DNA from: Ustilago trichophora
Taxonomy: Eukaryota; Basidiomycota; Ustilaginomycetes; Ustilaginales; Ustilaginaceae
NCBI GenBank assembly: GCA_900323505.1
Contig: OOIN01000016.1
Location: 310,001 to 374,000 of the forward strand
DNA length: 64,000 nt
Direction: 5' to 3'
Shown: one piece after another, positions 49,846 through 59,409 of the stretch
Numbering within the stretch: the first letter of the stretch is position 1
Layout of the letters: each line of letters opens with the position of its first letter
The notes under the pieces: generated by a model
The model's input: the letters and a program-made list of their open reading frames with translations, nothing else
Database searches by the model: none
Told to the model about the DNA's origin: nothing
Translations under genes and position numbers: made by a program

Positions 49846-52041
49846 CTACTCGCGCTCCACACCCTCAACAACCTTTTCCCTCTGCTTACTGCCCGTACTC
49901 CTGATCGACACCCCCGCCGCAATTCTCTCTCTGGCTCTCAACCGTTGTCTGTCCCTTTCACTCATGCCTCTCTGTTCATCCACTTTCTGGCGTATTCTCG
50001 CCTCTTCTTCCTTGACAATGTCTTTGCCCATCACATATTGTCTAAACCCTTGCCTCAGGTTCAGGAAACCTTTCCTGAACCAGCCCATGTTCATGAGCTC
50101 CTGCTGGTCCTGCACGCGTAATTCCTCCCGCAATCGCTCCTCTCGTTGGCGCCGGGCTCGAGCTGCCACAGTGAGGAATTCGTCCGTGATAAAAGCCTCG
50201 CTGGTGTTGTTGAGTGCATAGGTGGGGATGCCAGTTGGCGAGGTTTTGTCTGAGCTTCCACGAGCAAAGTCAGGAAAGAGCGAGGAGAAGGGGACAGAAG
50301 ATGGGTCGACGGAGGCAGATTTGATACCTAGTCCGTCAGCCGCTAGGTTTGTTGCAGAAGCCGTTCCGTTACCACTCGGCGTGTTGAGGGAAGCCGAGGC
50401 GGCCGCCGAGGCAGCTGCAGCAGCTGCAGCAGCAGCGCGATTCGCCTGCAATCGGGCGAGCGCTTCACTTCGCTGCACCATGAATCGATACGCTTGATCC
50501 TGGAACGGTCGGAAAAGATGACAAAGCCACTCATGTACAACGTTGAAGTCGTTCCCGTTGCTGAGGAAGACTGCGGCTGCGTAAGCTTCAAACATATCTG
50601 CATCTCTCTTGATGAGCAGGGGCAGGCGTGCTTTCTCTTCATCTGTTTCCGCTGCATTCCCGACCTTGGTCCGTTTGCTACTGTCGGCCTCTGCGTCACC
50701 GTCCATCTCGTTTTCAGGGTTCTGCGCTTTACGCAGTTCTCTTCGGAGCTCATCCCTACGAGCCGCCAATCCGCACTCTTGGAAGAGCAGCGCGAGGAAG
50801 TTATTCTGCGTCGGATAGTTCGACAGTCTCGTCAGCGATCCTTCGTTGACGTCCGGGTAGGAGAGATATGCCAGCAGCCGGGAAGACATGTTGACGATCG
50901 AATCTCCCAGCTGCTCCAATCGTTCGTGATCTTCCAGATCGTAGTCCTCTACGAGTTCGTCGAGGGCAAACCCATTGCCATCTCTTTGTCTCAGTTCGCT
51001 TTTGGATGCGCCTTCGACCTCTCCCAGTTTTGCGGTGGAATATCTTGTGAGCGGACGGCCGGAGATTTCCTTCGTCAGACCAAGACAGAGCACTTCCAAC
51101 CACTTATCCTTCACCTGGGGAATCTCCTTTCCCCAGGCCTCTGGATCGGGACCGAGGTTGAGCCACACGGCATCTTTCCCCTCGATATCCTTTGGTGGCA
51201 CACCTTCAGGGTAAGGATAGAAGAAAGATTCGTCCTCGTCGACGATTCCCCGCTCTCGAGCTTCGCGGATGGCGTGGAAGATGACGCGCGCTTGCGATTC
51301 CATTCGCTCGGATTTGGTCATCGCTGGCGATGTAAGTGAGTGCACTTTTTTGTGTGCAGCTTTGCCTGAGGCGCCCATGTCGCTGGTGTATGAGGTCGAT
51401 GGTGCGGATTGCTCCTCCACTGCTCTCGAGCTTGCAAAGTCGGCCTCCTGTAGTGGCCGTGACTCGGGCGCAGTGCCAAATCCAGAGAGCAAGGACGAGA
51501 TGTGACTTCGAAAGAGGGACCCGCTCCAGCCAGCTGTCGGATTCGTTCCATCCCCCGCTTGAGTTTGGGACCGCCAACGATTCAACTCTTGCTGCTGCGC
51601 CTTTGTACTAGCCGACGCTCCGTCTGCTGCATCAAGGACATGCTTGACTTTGAGGATTGGCGGCGCATGTGCAGACATTGCCTCGCTGCTTGAATGATCG
51701 AAGCTGGAGCTGACCGTCTCGTGAGCTCGTGCTTCGGCTTTTGCTTTCGCCTTGGCCTCTTTTGCTACGCGATCCTCTTCCTGCCTTTGTCGTGCTTTGA
51801 GGGCTTTACGCGCTCGTTTCCCTAGTTTTGGTGCCTCGTCGGTGAACGTGTCTGGGCCAGAAGATGGGTGTACCTCTTGAGACGCTTCGTGCTGGACTCG
51901 AGCATCGCTACGGCTGGACGAAGCGAGACACCTCGAGGCGACGACCCTGCTGGTTGATGGTGTAGCTCGGTACGTCATTGAAGCGGGCAGCACTGAGCGC
52001 CATGAGAAGCGCACCGCCGACGCGGCGTACGGCAGCGACAT
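49846..52041 (-). CDS. RNase III-domain protein, probably mitochondrial
   Basis: I start at ATG 52041 (MSLPYAASAVRFSWRSVLPASMTYRAT), an Arg/Ser/Ala-rich presequence without acids, giving 731 residues; the frame is open 66 codons further up. A charged Lys/Arg/Ala helix spans about 70-110. The RNase III domain covers about 310-515. HERLEQLGDSIV holds Glu373 and Asp380, and DADMFEAYAAAVFL holds Asp482 and Glu485, the four metal ligands of active RNase III. A poly-Ala run lies at about 536-550. A basic tail follows, with no obvious double-stranded-RNA-binding domain. It may be a mitochondrial RNA-processing nuclease or a mitoribosomal mL44-type protein. The retained catalytic residues favour activity. 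Confidence 0.82.
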   Translation of the reverse strand: MSLPYAASAVRFSWRSVLPASMTYRATPSTSRVVASRCLASSSRSDARVQHEASQEVHPSSGPDTFTDEAPKLGKRARKALKARQRQEEDRVAKEAKAKAKAEARAHETVSSSFDHSSSEAMSAHAPPILKVKHVLDAADGASASTKAQQQELNRWRSQTQAGDGTNPTAGWSGSLFRSHISSLLSGFGTAPESRPLQEADFASSRAVEEQSAPSTSYTSDMGASGKAAHKKVHSLTSPAMTKSERMESQARVIFHAIREARERGIVDEDESFFYPYPEGVPPKDIEGKDAVWLNLGPDPEAWGKEIPQVKDKWLEVLCLGLTKEISGRPLTRYSTAKLGEVEGASKSELRQRDGNGFALDELVEDYDLEDHERLEQLGDSIVNMSSRLLAYLSYPDVNEGSLTRLSNYPTQNNFLALLFQECGLAARRDELRRELRKAQNPENEMDGDAEADSSKRTKVGNAAETDEEKARLPLLIKRDADMFEAYAAAVFLSNGNDFNVVHEWLCHLFRPFQDQAYRFMVQRSEALARLQANRAAAAAAAAASAAASASLNTPSGNGTASATNLAADGLGIKSASVDPSSVPFSSLFPDFARGSSDKTSPTGIPTYALNNTSEAFITDEFLTVAARARRQREERLREELRVQDQQELMNMGWFRKGFLNLRQGFRQYVMGKDIVKEEEARIRQKVDEQRGMSERDRQRLRARERIAAGVSIRSTGSKQREKVVEGVERE

Positions 52042-52522
52042 GACGTGGTCAGAGTGGCTACAAACCTGCTTGCGGTCACAAAGGCATGCTTCTTTGTCGG
52101 TTGAGTCAGTGATGGAAGGAAAGAGGAGAGGATCAGCGTTGAGGAGTCCTGAGGATTGACCTCGGTGACTAATTGTGGGCAAGGAAGCACACGTCCAAAG
52201 CCTCCACTCAAACAGCGTCACATTCTTCTGAAGCTGCATTGCACTATCATCTTCTCATCTCTGTTGATCGGGTATTTTCCAGATACGAATCGGGAGAGAT
52301 GAAGTGTCCCCACCTCATCAACGACGGCAAGCGACAACGAGACCCACATGCTGAGCCACTTTGGCAACGGAGATGAACTTGAAAATGGGAGCAAGACTGG
52401 AGGAGCTACTGTAGCACAGGCACAGGCTGAGTGGGACCGCTCGATCACAGAAACAAGGCTTGACATTGGACCACCATCATCATCAGCATCACTACATTCT
52501 TTTCCACACGCAGACAGGCACG

Positions 52523-53312
52523 ATGTTGAACATCAGAACTTGCCATCTTTTCGGACTCCTTCTCATTCTTTTGTCAATCGCTGGCAGCAATGCATCACAG
52601 CACAAACGCGCTATTCCCTTCACCAGCGCCAGTCTGCACAAGCGCAATCTCGGTGGCCAATTGAAAGACTGGTATTTGAGCAAGATGACCAAAAACTACT
52701 TTTGTACCGACACTGGCCGTCTCGTACCCGTCGACCCCGAGACAGGACATATGCTCCTGAAAGGCCTCCGAAAGCGTGATTTCCTCGACAACCTTCTGGG
52801 CCATACGCACGAGACCGAACATGGACTGTGTAGGCACCGTAAGTATCCCTTCCCCTCTCAATCCTTCTTCCTTGTTGTTTCGTGTGATTCGCATGTTCTG
52901 ATCAAAACCTACACTACCATATGCGACCGTGGATATGCTTTTGTGTGGAACAGCATCTTGGATCTATCTAAAGGACTGGACGCAGGCAATCCCAGTGTCG
53001 CAATTTTTGAAACAGTATCCGTGGATGTACGTTGACGAAAGGGGCCAGGCCCGATTGAACCCAGACTACAGGGAATGGCTCGAGCAGCAGGGAGCCGCTC
53101 GCGCTGCTAACCCAGCAGCCGCAGCAGCTCCAGGAGGACAGATGAAAACTGCTCCAGATGGAAGCTATATCGGCGGGCAAGTGCAGGATGGAGGAGTTGG
53201 ATATGTCCCGCCGTCGTATCTCAACACTGGTGCGGGAATGGGTACGACGTCGGGCTTGGGTCAGACCGGATTTGGTAATGGTATAACGGCTGGTACTGCT
53301 GCGCACGTTTGA
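52523..53312 (+). CDS. Secreted protein with dibasic processing sites
   Basis: Two exons, 52523-52838 and 52954-53312, with a 115-nt intron (GTAAGTATC to GGAACAG), giving 224 residues. The signal peptide is LFGLLLILLSIAGSNAS. Three Kex2-type sites follow at 28-29 (QHKR), 40-41 (LHKR) and 84-85 (RKR). The segment after the third site holds the join GLCRH-PSWIYLKDW, then FLKQYPWMYVDERGQARLNPDY. The C-terminal 70 residues are Gly/Ala/Pro-rich. Two cysteines remain in the mature chain (61 and 103). The start is ATG 52523; an in-frame TTG upstream was ignored. No family recognised. It is probably cleaved in the Golgi and secreted. The start faces the RNase III gene across a 480-bp shared promoter. 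Confidence 0.75.
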
Positions 53313-53515
53313 GCGCTTGTTCTTGCTTCTTGTTCAGCTCGCCGCACTTGGCAGGGTGAACAGCCTTTCGGTCGGGCGAGAACATCAGCGCTTGAACTTC
53401 GCGAGGTTCGGTCAGCTTGCTTCCTTGTTTTCCCCCTTCACATGCTCTGCGGAGCAACCCTCGCAATGTACCTCATTCTTTTGTTTTGACCCGAGCATTC
53501 ATATTGAGAATGAAA

Positions 53516-54108
53516 TTACTTGCCGATAGCCTTCATCGCGATGGGGTTGGCATGGACGGTTACCCCCGTCATCCTAATCTCACTCGTCGGACGATTCTTT
53601 GCATCCACGGGCACTACCTCCATGGCATCCAGCGTACCACCATCCTCTGCCCCATCGATGACTTTGCCAATGATCGTGTATTTGCCATCCAAATGCGGTT
53701 GCTTGCCGTAAGTGATAAAGAACTGAGCCTTGTTGGTATCTGGCCCGGCGTTGGCGCAAGCAACGATGCCGCGTCGGTCGAATTTGAGCGTGGATCTGAT
53801 TTCATCTGTAAAAGGTTTTCCCCAGATGGATTGACCGCCTTTTCCTGTTCCGGTAGGGTCTCCGGTCTGAATCATGAAGGACTTGATGTTGCGATGCCAT
53901 TTGACGTCGTTGTATGTGCCTGCTGCGCAATGGCCGAGGAAGTTTTCAGCGGCGCGCGGGGTGACATCGCAGAACACCTCGATCTACGATCACAATGTGG
54001 ATGAGTGCCATGTTGAGTGCGCTGTTCAATACAAATGTGTGTGAGATAACGGGGGCGGAGGAAGCTTACCTTGATGTCACCAAGATTGGTATGGAGGGTG
54101 ACCGACAT
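53516..54108 (-). CDS. PPIL3: Cyclophilin-type peptidyl-prolyl isomerase, PPIL3/Cyp10 class
   Basis: Two exons: 54108-54070 (13 codons, MSVTLHTNLGDIK) and 53983-53516, with an 86-nt intron (GTAAGCTTC to GATCGTAG). 168 residues. After joining, the protein reads GDIKIEVFCDVTPRAAENFL, WHRNIKSFMIQTGDPTGTGK, and FFITYGKQPHLDGKYTIIGK, nearly the pattern of human PPIL3 (161 residues). The catalytic Arg is in HRN and the active-site Gln in MIQTGDPTGTG. The Trp equivalent of cyclosporin binding is replaced by His (QPHLDGKYT). Family role: a prolyl isomerase associated with the spliceosome. The short first exon is too small to stand out on its own but is fixed by the family start MSVTLHT. Confidence 0.95.
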
Positions 54109-54515
54109 GATGGCACGCTGAAGCGGGGTTCTTGGCCGCTTTGGAGAACGAACGCACCTCTTACCGCTGACGGCGTGCTCGGCAGCGAAGCGTATTCTTG
54201 CGGTGAGATGACGAGAGCGGATGAGAATGAAGAGGCAAGGCAAGCATGGACCCTTTGAGAAAGTTGGAAGAAAGCAATCCAAGCATTGAAGCTTGCAATT
54301 TCCGACTTCCGCTTTCTTACTTTGCGCTCCACTTTGTGCGACCTTATTGTCGGATAAGCTTGCCGAACAAACTACGCCAAGGAATTCAAGTCTGGACGCA
54401 CGGACTTACAGTTGTAAAGCTATACCATCTCTTACCCGTCATCCTTCGCTTCCACCACCATCGTCACCACCATCGAGCTGACAGTAGCGCCGAACTGAAA
54501 GTAAGGCCGACAGCC

Positions 54516-55994
54516 ATGTCGCGTAACAACGATACAGATGTCGATCCACTACCGGATGAGCCTCCGCCTCCGTACGAGCCATTGGCGCACGAGACCTCAA
54601 ACCAGGCAGCCAATACAACTGCCTCGTCCACCGCTCCATCAGCGAGCACTGCAGCAGCCAGCACTGGCACAAATACGAGTACAAATACAATTACGAATAC
54701 GAACGTAAACTCGTCACACAACCCGTTCCTCGCGCCGGAAGAGCACACGGCAGGCCCATCCAACACCACAGTTACAGCCACGGCAACCTCGCCGAACCTC
54801 TCACCGAACACGAATCCATTCTTGAGTGCGGTAACACCTCAGCAGACGGGTGCCTCGATGGTGCCCACTACAGCTACTGCCCCGGCGGGTCAAGCTCCAT
54901 CACTGCCTCCCCGAAGCTATGCCACACCAAGTCCTGCCCCTTCTCAACCAGAGCCTACACGACCAAGCCTGGACTCGCGTCACTCGCGGCACTCTTCCAT
55001 TGTTTCGCCTGTCTCTCCCGCGCCTGCCTCACCCTCCGTATATGCCCCGCCCTCCGGCCCTCCACCAACGTCTTCATCAGCATCGAATCGGCCGACCGCG
55101 AGACCCAACGATTCGTACCGCCCGACCACAATCCCCACTCCAGGCCAACCCCTTTTACGCAAAGGAAAGCTCCTCGTCTACCCCCGCGACTGGCGAGGAT
55201 GCCCTAAATGCCACGACACAGGCTACAAGCATGGCGATCCGAACAATCCACACAAGAGCTGTTGGGACAAGTACGGCAAAACGTACACCGCTGCTATGGC
55301 CTATTCGGCAGGGCTGAATGGGGCTACGGATAAGTTTCAGCGGCCGTTGCCGGCACTCAGTGGTCCTTCTCCACAGGGCATGGCACGACCGAGTCATGGA
55401 TATGTGCCAGGAGGATATCCTGGCGCTGGTGCTGGTGCTGCGCCTCCTCCAGGGCAAGGCTATGGGCATGGAGGCTTCCGACCGCCACCACATGCTCCTC
55501 CTCCACCGACGGCGATGCCACCAAGAACGCCAACTTCACCCGTGGTAGACGCAGAAACAGAGGGTTCGAGAATGTCCGATGTCCCGCCCAACTATCAAGA
55601 CGCTTCGAATGTTACTTCTGAAGAACGGTTGCCTTCGCAGTATGTTCCCCCGCCACAACCACCTCCCGGCCACGGTCCGCCTCCACCACCACCTCGGCCG
55701 CACCCTCATCCAGGACCTTCACCATACGGCTACGCACCACCGCCGCCATCAGGAGGATTCGTCGGCGGCTTCGGCCCGAACCCCGGAGGCCCAAATCCAT
55801 ACGTATCCGTTCAACCCCAGCAAACGTGGTACGGCGCACGTCCCCCTCCACCAGGAGCACTGGTTGTGATGCCCGGAGACCCGCGTATCGGAGGCCGCCT
55901 CTGCTTCGAGTGTGGCGGTCGAGGATTGACCGAAAGCTTCTGGTTTGGTGACGAGACTTGTCTGCGCTGCAGGGGTTCCGGTCGCATCTTCTAA
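54516..55994 (+). CDS. HUA1: Hua1-like zinc-finger protein
   Basis: 492 residues from ATG 54516 (MSRNNDTDVDPLPDE); the frame is open further upstream without likeness. A PPPPY motif (16-20) can bind the WW domains of Rsp5-type ubiquitin ligases. A long Ser/Thr/Pro-rich disordered region follows. From about residue 216 comes the Hua1 core GKLLVYPRDWRGCPKCHDTGYK with a CxxC pair and a later Cys. A Pro/Gly/His-rich stretch is next, and the C-terminus is a second CxxC pair set (LCFECGGRGL... CLRCRGSGRIF) like the DnaJ zinc-finger CxxCxGxG repeats. Yeast Hua1 is about 200 residues, so this protein is much longer, through low-complexity insertions. Likely role: adaptor in endocytosis and cortical actin. 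Confidence 0.88.
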   Translation: MSRNNDTDVDPLPDEPPPPYEPLAHETSNQAANTTASSTAPSASTAAASTGTNTSTNTITNTNVNSSHNPFLAPEEHTAGPSNTTVTATATSPNLSPNTNPFLSAVTPQQTGASMVPTTATAPAGQAPSLPPRSYATPSPAPSQPEPTRPSLDSRHSRHSSIVSPVSPAPASPSVYAPPSGPPPTSSSASNRPTARPNDSYRPTTIPTPGQPLLRKGKLLVYPRDWRGCPKCHDTGYKHGDPNNPHKSCWDKYGKTYTAAMAYSAGLNGATDKFQRPLPALSGPSPQGMARPSHGYVPGGYPGAGAGAAPPPGQGYGHGGFRPPPHAPPPPTAMPPRTPTSPVVDAETEGSRMSDVPPNYQDASNVTSEERLPSQYVPPPQPPPGHGPPPPPPRPHPHPGPSPYGYAPPPPSGGFVGGFGPNPGGPNPYVSVQPQQTWYGARPPPPGALVVMPGDPRIGGRLCFECGGRGLTESFWFGDETCLRCRGSGRIF

Positions 55995-56351
55995 CTGCCA
56001 AATTTTATACCCACATACCCCGTGACACAGGCCCAAAAGATTTTGTGACAACAAGAGACGGTGTATTCTGCGATTGAGAGACAGAAAAGAGCTTGGATAC
56101 AGTGAAAGATGAGAAATGCGATTGCGGGGCGAAGGATCGGAGAAGAAAATGGGATGCATGCAAGATTGACAGAGACTGCGACAGAGAGAGAGTAAGTGAA
56201 GACCTTGAGAAATGAGAGCCGAATGTGAGGACAAAGAAGCTGATGTTGTGGAAAATGCCGAGAGTTTGAGTTTGAGCCGGAGGTAGACCGGTACCTCTTC
56301 GATTACAGCAGAAAGTCGCCGGCCATTGTCCGGGCACCCCTGAACTCTAAC

Positions 56352-57437
56352 CTAGACTGAGCCGTGGGCATCCTGAGCAGCAGTGACGGGGAACCCATAG
56401 TCAGACTGACCGACCCTGACCTCGTACGCAGGAGACGGCAACACTCCAGCAGCTGAAGGCGAATGGGGAATTCCAAATCGACCCAAGCTTTCTACCGAGC
56501 TCAAAAAGGTCAGCTGTTCCGGAGTGAGACCTCGTTTCGGGTAGGAGTACTGGGAGCGGACGAGGGTCCAACTGAGCGGTTCTGAGATGTTGCGGCCGCC
56601 CAAGTTGGGTCGTGCTGTGGTAGTGAGGGCACGATTTCTGCGTGCAAAGATGCCAGATGATGATGGAGGCGAAGAAGGGGTGGGGGAGAGAGGCGTCGAG
56701 AGGTGACGAGACATGGTGATGCCGTTGGCGAAGGTGGGCTCGGCGGTTATGGGGGTTAGGTTGCTGCTTGTACGGGGTCTTGTGTATGCGCGGCCGTTGG
56801 GGATGGAGAGGGGGAGAGCGGAGGAGAGCGGATCGGTGCGTTCGTATCGAGGGGATGGCTCTGCAACGAGCTGTCCTTGAAAAGCACGCATTGAACTAGC
56901 CTCGGGAGGAGTTTGAGGCCACACCGAGGCCGAAGCAAGCCGCTCTTGTTCCTCCTCTTCATCGTCGTCTGAAAAAGCATCATTAAAGTCTGGAGAGCCT
57001 TCCTCCTGCACTTGCTCTCCTCGTTCTGCTTCTGCAGCTGCTTGATCCCTCTGCATAGCAGCCAAAGCCTCGGCCTCCTCCTGAGCCTTGAAGAGCACCA
57101 TTTCATCGTCTCCCACCTCATCCGTGTATGCAGGTACAGGCCAGAACGAAAGCTGCGCGTCTCCATCTTCCCAAGGATTGCCCCTGCGCGCCCTCAGCTC
57201 GGCGCGATATGCCGCCCCAGGAGGCTCAAGATAGTACGCCCGAATGGGGAGCGCGAAAAAATTGACAATGGAACGCCATTTACGCTTGAGAGGATTGCGA
57301 CGACCGTCGATCTCGGGTTGGGGGGGCAAGCGCAAGAGTAGGCGCGGTGGTGGTTGTGTGTTTGTGGGATTAGAGGATGGTGCGGAGGGTGGGGTGGCGC
57401 CTATCGCTGATTGAGGCGCAGATGCCACTGCTGCCAT
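56352..57437 (-). CDS. Unknown conserved-looking protein
   Basis: 361 residues from ATG 57437. After a Pro/Ser-rich start comes an ordered block, NPLKRKWRSIVNFFALPIRAYYLEPPGAAYRAE (about 48-80), that may associate with membranes. An acidic region with AFSDDDEEEEQER follows, then a Ser/Pro-rich middle. The C-terminal block LSWTLVRSQYSYPKRGLTPEQLTFLSSVESLGRFGIP plus YEVRVGQSDYGFPVT looks folded and conserved. No family recognised. The gene is preceded, 38 nt before the ATG on the transcribed side, by a pure (AG)33 tract that would lie in the 5' leader. Confidence 0.75.
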   Translation of the reverse strand: MAAVASAPQSAIGATPPSAPSSNPTNTQPPPRLLLRLPPQPEIDGRRNPLKRKWRSIVNFFALPIRAYYLEPPGAAYRAELRARRGNPWEDGDAQLSFWPVPAYTDEVGDDEMVLFKAQEEAEALAAMQRDQAAAEAERGEQVQEEGSPDFNDAFSDDDEEEEQERLASASVWPQTPPEASSMRAFQGQLVAEPSPRYERTDPLSSALPLSIPNGRAYTRPRTSSNLTPITAEPTFANGITMSRHLSTPLSPTPSSPPSSSGIFARRNRALTTTARPNLGGRNISEPLSWTLVRSQYSYPKRGLTPEQLTFLSSVESLGRFGIPHSPSAAGVLPSPAYEVRVGQSDYGFPVTAAQDAHGSV

Positions 57438-57472
57438 GTTTGAAGCGGGGAACGAGATAGAACGTGGGACGA

Positions 57473-57474
<2 letters not shown>

Positions 57475-57540
<66 letters not shown>
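57475..57540. repeat. (AG)33 microsatellite
   Basis: Sixty-six bases of perfect AG dinucleotide (CT on the minus strand), close upstream of the start codon of the leftward unknown gene. Pyrimidine tracts in this place can affect transcription or start choice, and such a long perfect repeat should vary between strains. Confidence 0.97.
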
Positions 57541-57545
<5 letters not shown>

Positions 57546-59409
57546 GTAAGAGTAGGACTAGATCGATGTTGCTGCTAGGATGTGAGGAAGCTTCGAAGCC
57601 TCAAATACAAGCGTGCGAGGCCAGAAGAGGGAGAGTGAAAGTGCGTCGATTGACCAGCAATCTTGTGAGAGTCTCAATGAAGTGTGGGCGGCAATTGTTT
57701 GACCTCTATGAGAGAGTTGTCTGTGGGGTTGGCGAAATGAGCCGACGTTGTGGGTGATGAGGAGCGGTTGGATGGTGATTAGGATCGATGGCGGAAAGGT
57801 AGAGGCTAGGTTGAAGATGTAAGATGGAGAGCAGGATCAAGGGCAAAGACTGGATCCGAAGTCGGCGTGGGCAGAGTGTACAGTAGCAGCATCTCAGTTT
57901 GGAAGAAACTCGCAGGCGGAACAGCGGCGGAGAGGCAAACTCGCACGCGGGACTGTCTCTCTCAGACCACACTGGTCCAGCAACCCTATTTGTCCTAGAG
58001 TCGAGCAGTGGTACTCGCTTTCTTCTTCTTTTGTGTTGCGACCAAAAAGAAGGGTCCAGAAGCTGGACACCGCAGCACCGCATGCCTCTTTGCCTCGTAC
58101 ACACGATAAGCTTTTCCCACATTTTATCCGACCAACCCTAACCACACACACACACACACACACATTCGTAATCCGTCTAAGCCTATCATTCACAAAGGGG
58201 CCGTGACAAGGTCCAAGCTGGATAGCGGAAAGCCAAGGACGAGCGGTAACTTTCTTTCCTTGCTCTGGTTTGTTTCTTGGCTGTCTCTGATTGGTTTCAA
58301 ACGAACCAAGTGCGACAGGTTTGCGGGGGAACAGGAAAGCCGATTTTTCTTGTGTCGCTGAATTCGCAACACCAGCCCATTTTGGCGCGCATCTGCATTT
58401 GGCCAGAGAAATTTAAGCTACAGGGACCACACTGGTTTTCAAATTTCGATTTTCAATTTTTCCGTTAAAATCCCATCGCGGAACGGGGGTTATGTTTGAT
58501 CGGGATCACGATTCGACCAACATCAACCCGATAATGATGACAAGAACGTGGTGAGGATGCCGTTCCTGAATTTTGTGCTTCGGTGTCTCGCTGTCTCGCT
58601 GTGCGCTTCTTCACCCAGCGACCCCTTTCACGACAGGGTCAAAGAGAGAATGTCTAGGTGTCGGAGATGAACTTTTTAGCGCCGCTGAGATTGGTTTGGC
58701 AGTCCATGCTCCTATCTACCGTACTTTCCACCCCAAGAGTGACATCGTGGTACGCTGCCAACCCACGTCTCGGCATCTTTGAGCGAAACGTAGTTAGTTG
58801 TCCTCGAAACTGTGTCAGCCCTAAGCGGCTCAGCTTCGCAAGCCTCTGCGCCAAAGAGAAATTGCCAACTTGCTGGTTGTGCCTGTCACGTTAAGCGAGC
58901 CCATTTCGCGAACGAACGTGCTCTTGCTTCACCTTCCTTCCCTAACTTCAACGCACCACATGTTACCGAACCGCCCTTCTGTGTCTTTGTGTCTGTGTTC
59001 ATGCGAGAGGATTCGAGATGCCGCAACGTGTTCGCCGATGCTGCCGTTGCCTGCCACTTTCGACGTCCGGGCTTTTGGCTTCCGCCACACGTTCTTCTTC
59101 GTATTTGCCCCGTATCGAGGTGCTTTCTCTCAGCCCATTACCAAGCAACTACGGCTCATTGGTTTCCTTTGCCAGAGAACTCTGTGCGATGTCGGCCAGC
59201 CGCTGAGCCGCATGTCTATTGCCGCCGCATGAAACGGACGGGTGGTCAACCGCCGTTCCTCTGTCTTCTGCAGATCTGTTGATGCGCCTCATCAAGGCAA
59301 TTGATTGCTTCTAGAGCCTCTTGTCGAAATCCAGCCGGCGGATCTTGAACAGCACACCATGAAGCTACGCACCGAAAGCTTATAAGCAGCCCTGGCTTCT
59401 TCCACATTC
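57541..59409. other. Intergenic region before the acid phosphatase
   Basis: About 1.9 kb. It holds a perfect (CA)11 tract at 58143-58164 and TACAGTA at 57879-57885. Frames reach 156 codons but carry no domains. The section 58,560-59,400 has balanced composition and could hold an unrecognised transcript; I see no supporting signal. Confidence 0.45.
58143..58164. repeat. (CA)11 microsatellite
   Basis: Perfect CA dinucleotide repeat of 22 bases in a non-coding region. Confidence 0.95.

Noticed and set aside
58812..59282. 156-codon frame upstream of the acid phosphatase
   Set aside because: Cys/His/Pro-rich translation without a regular zinc-binding pattern, with competing frames in the same interval.
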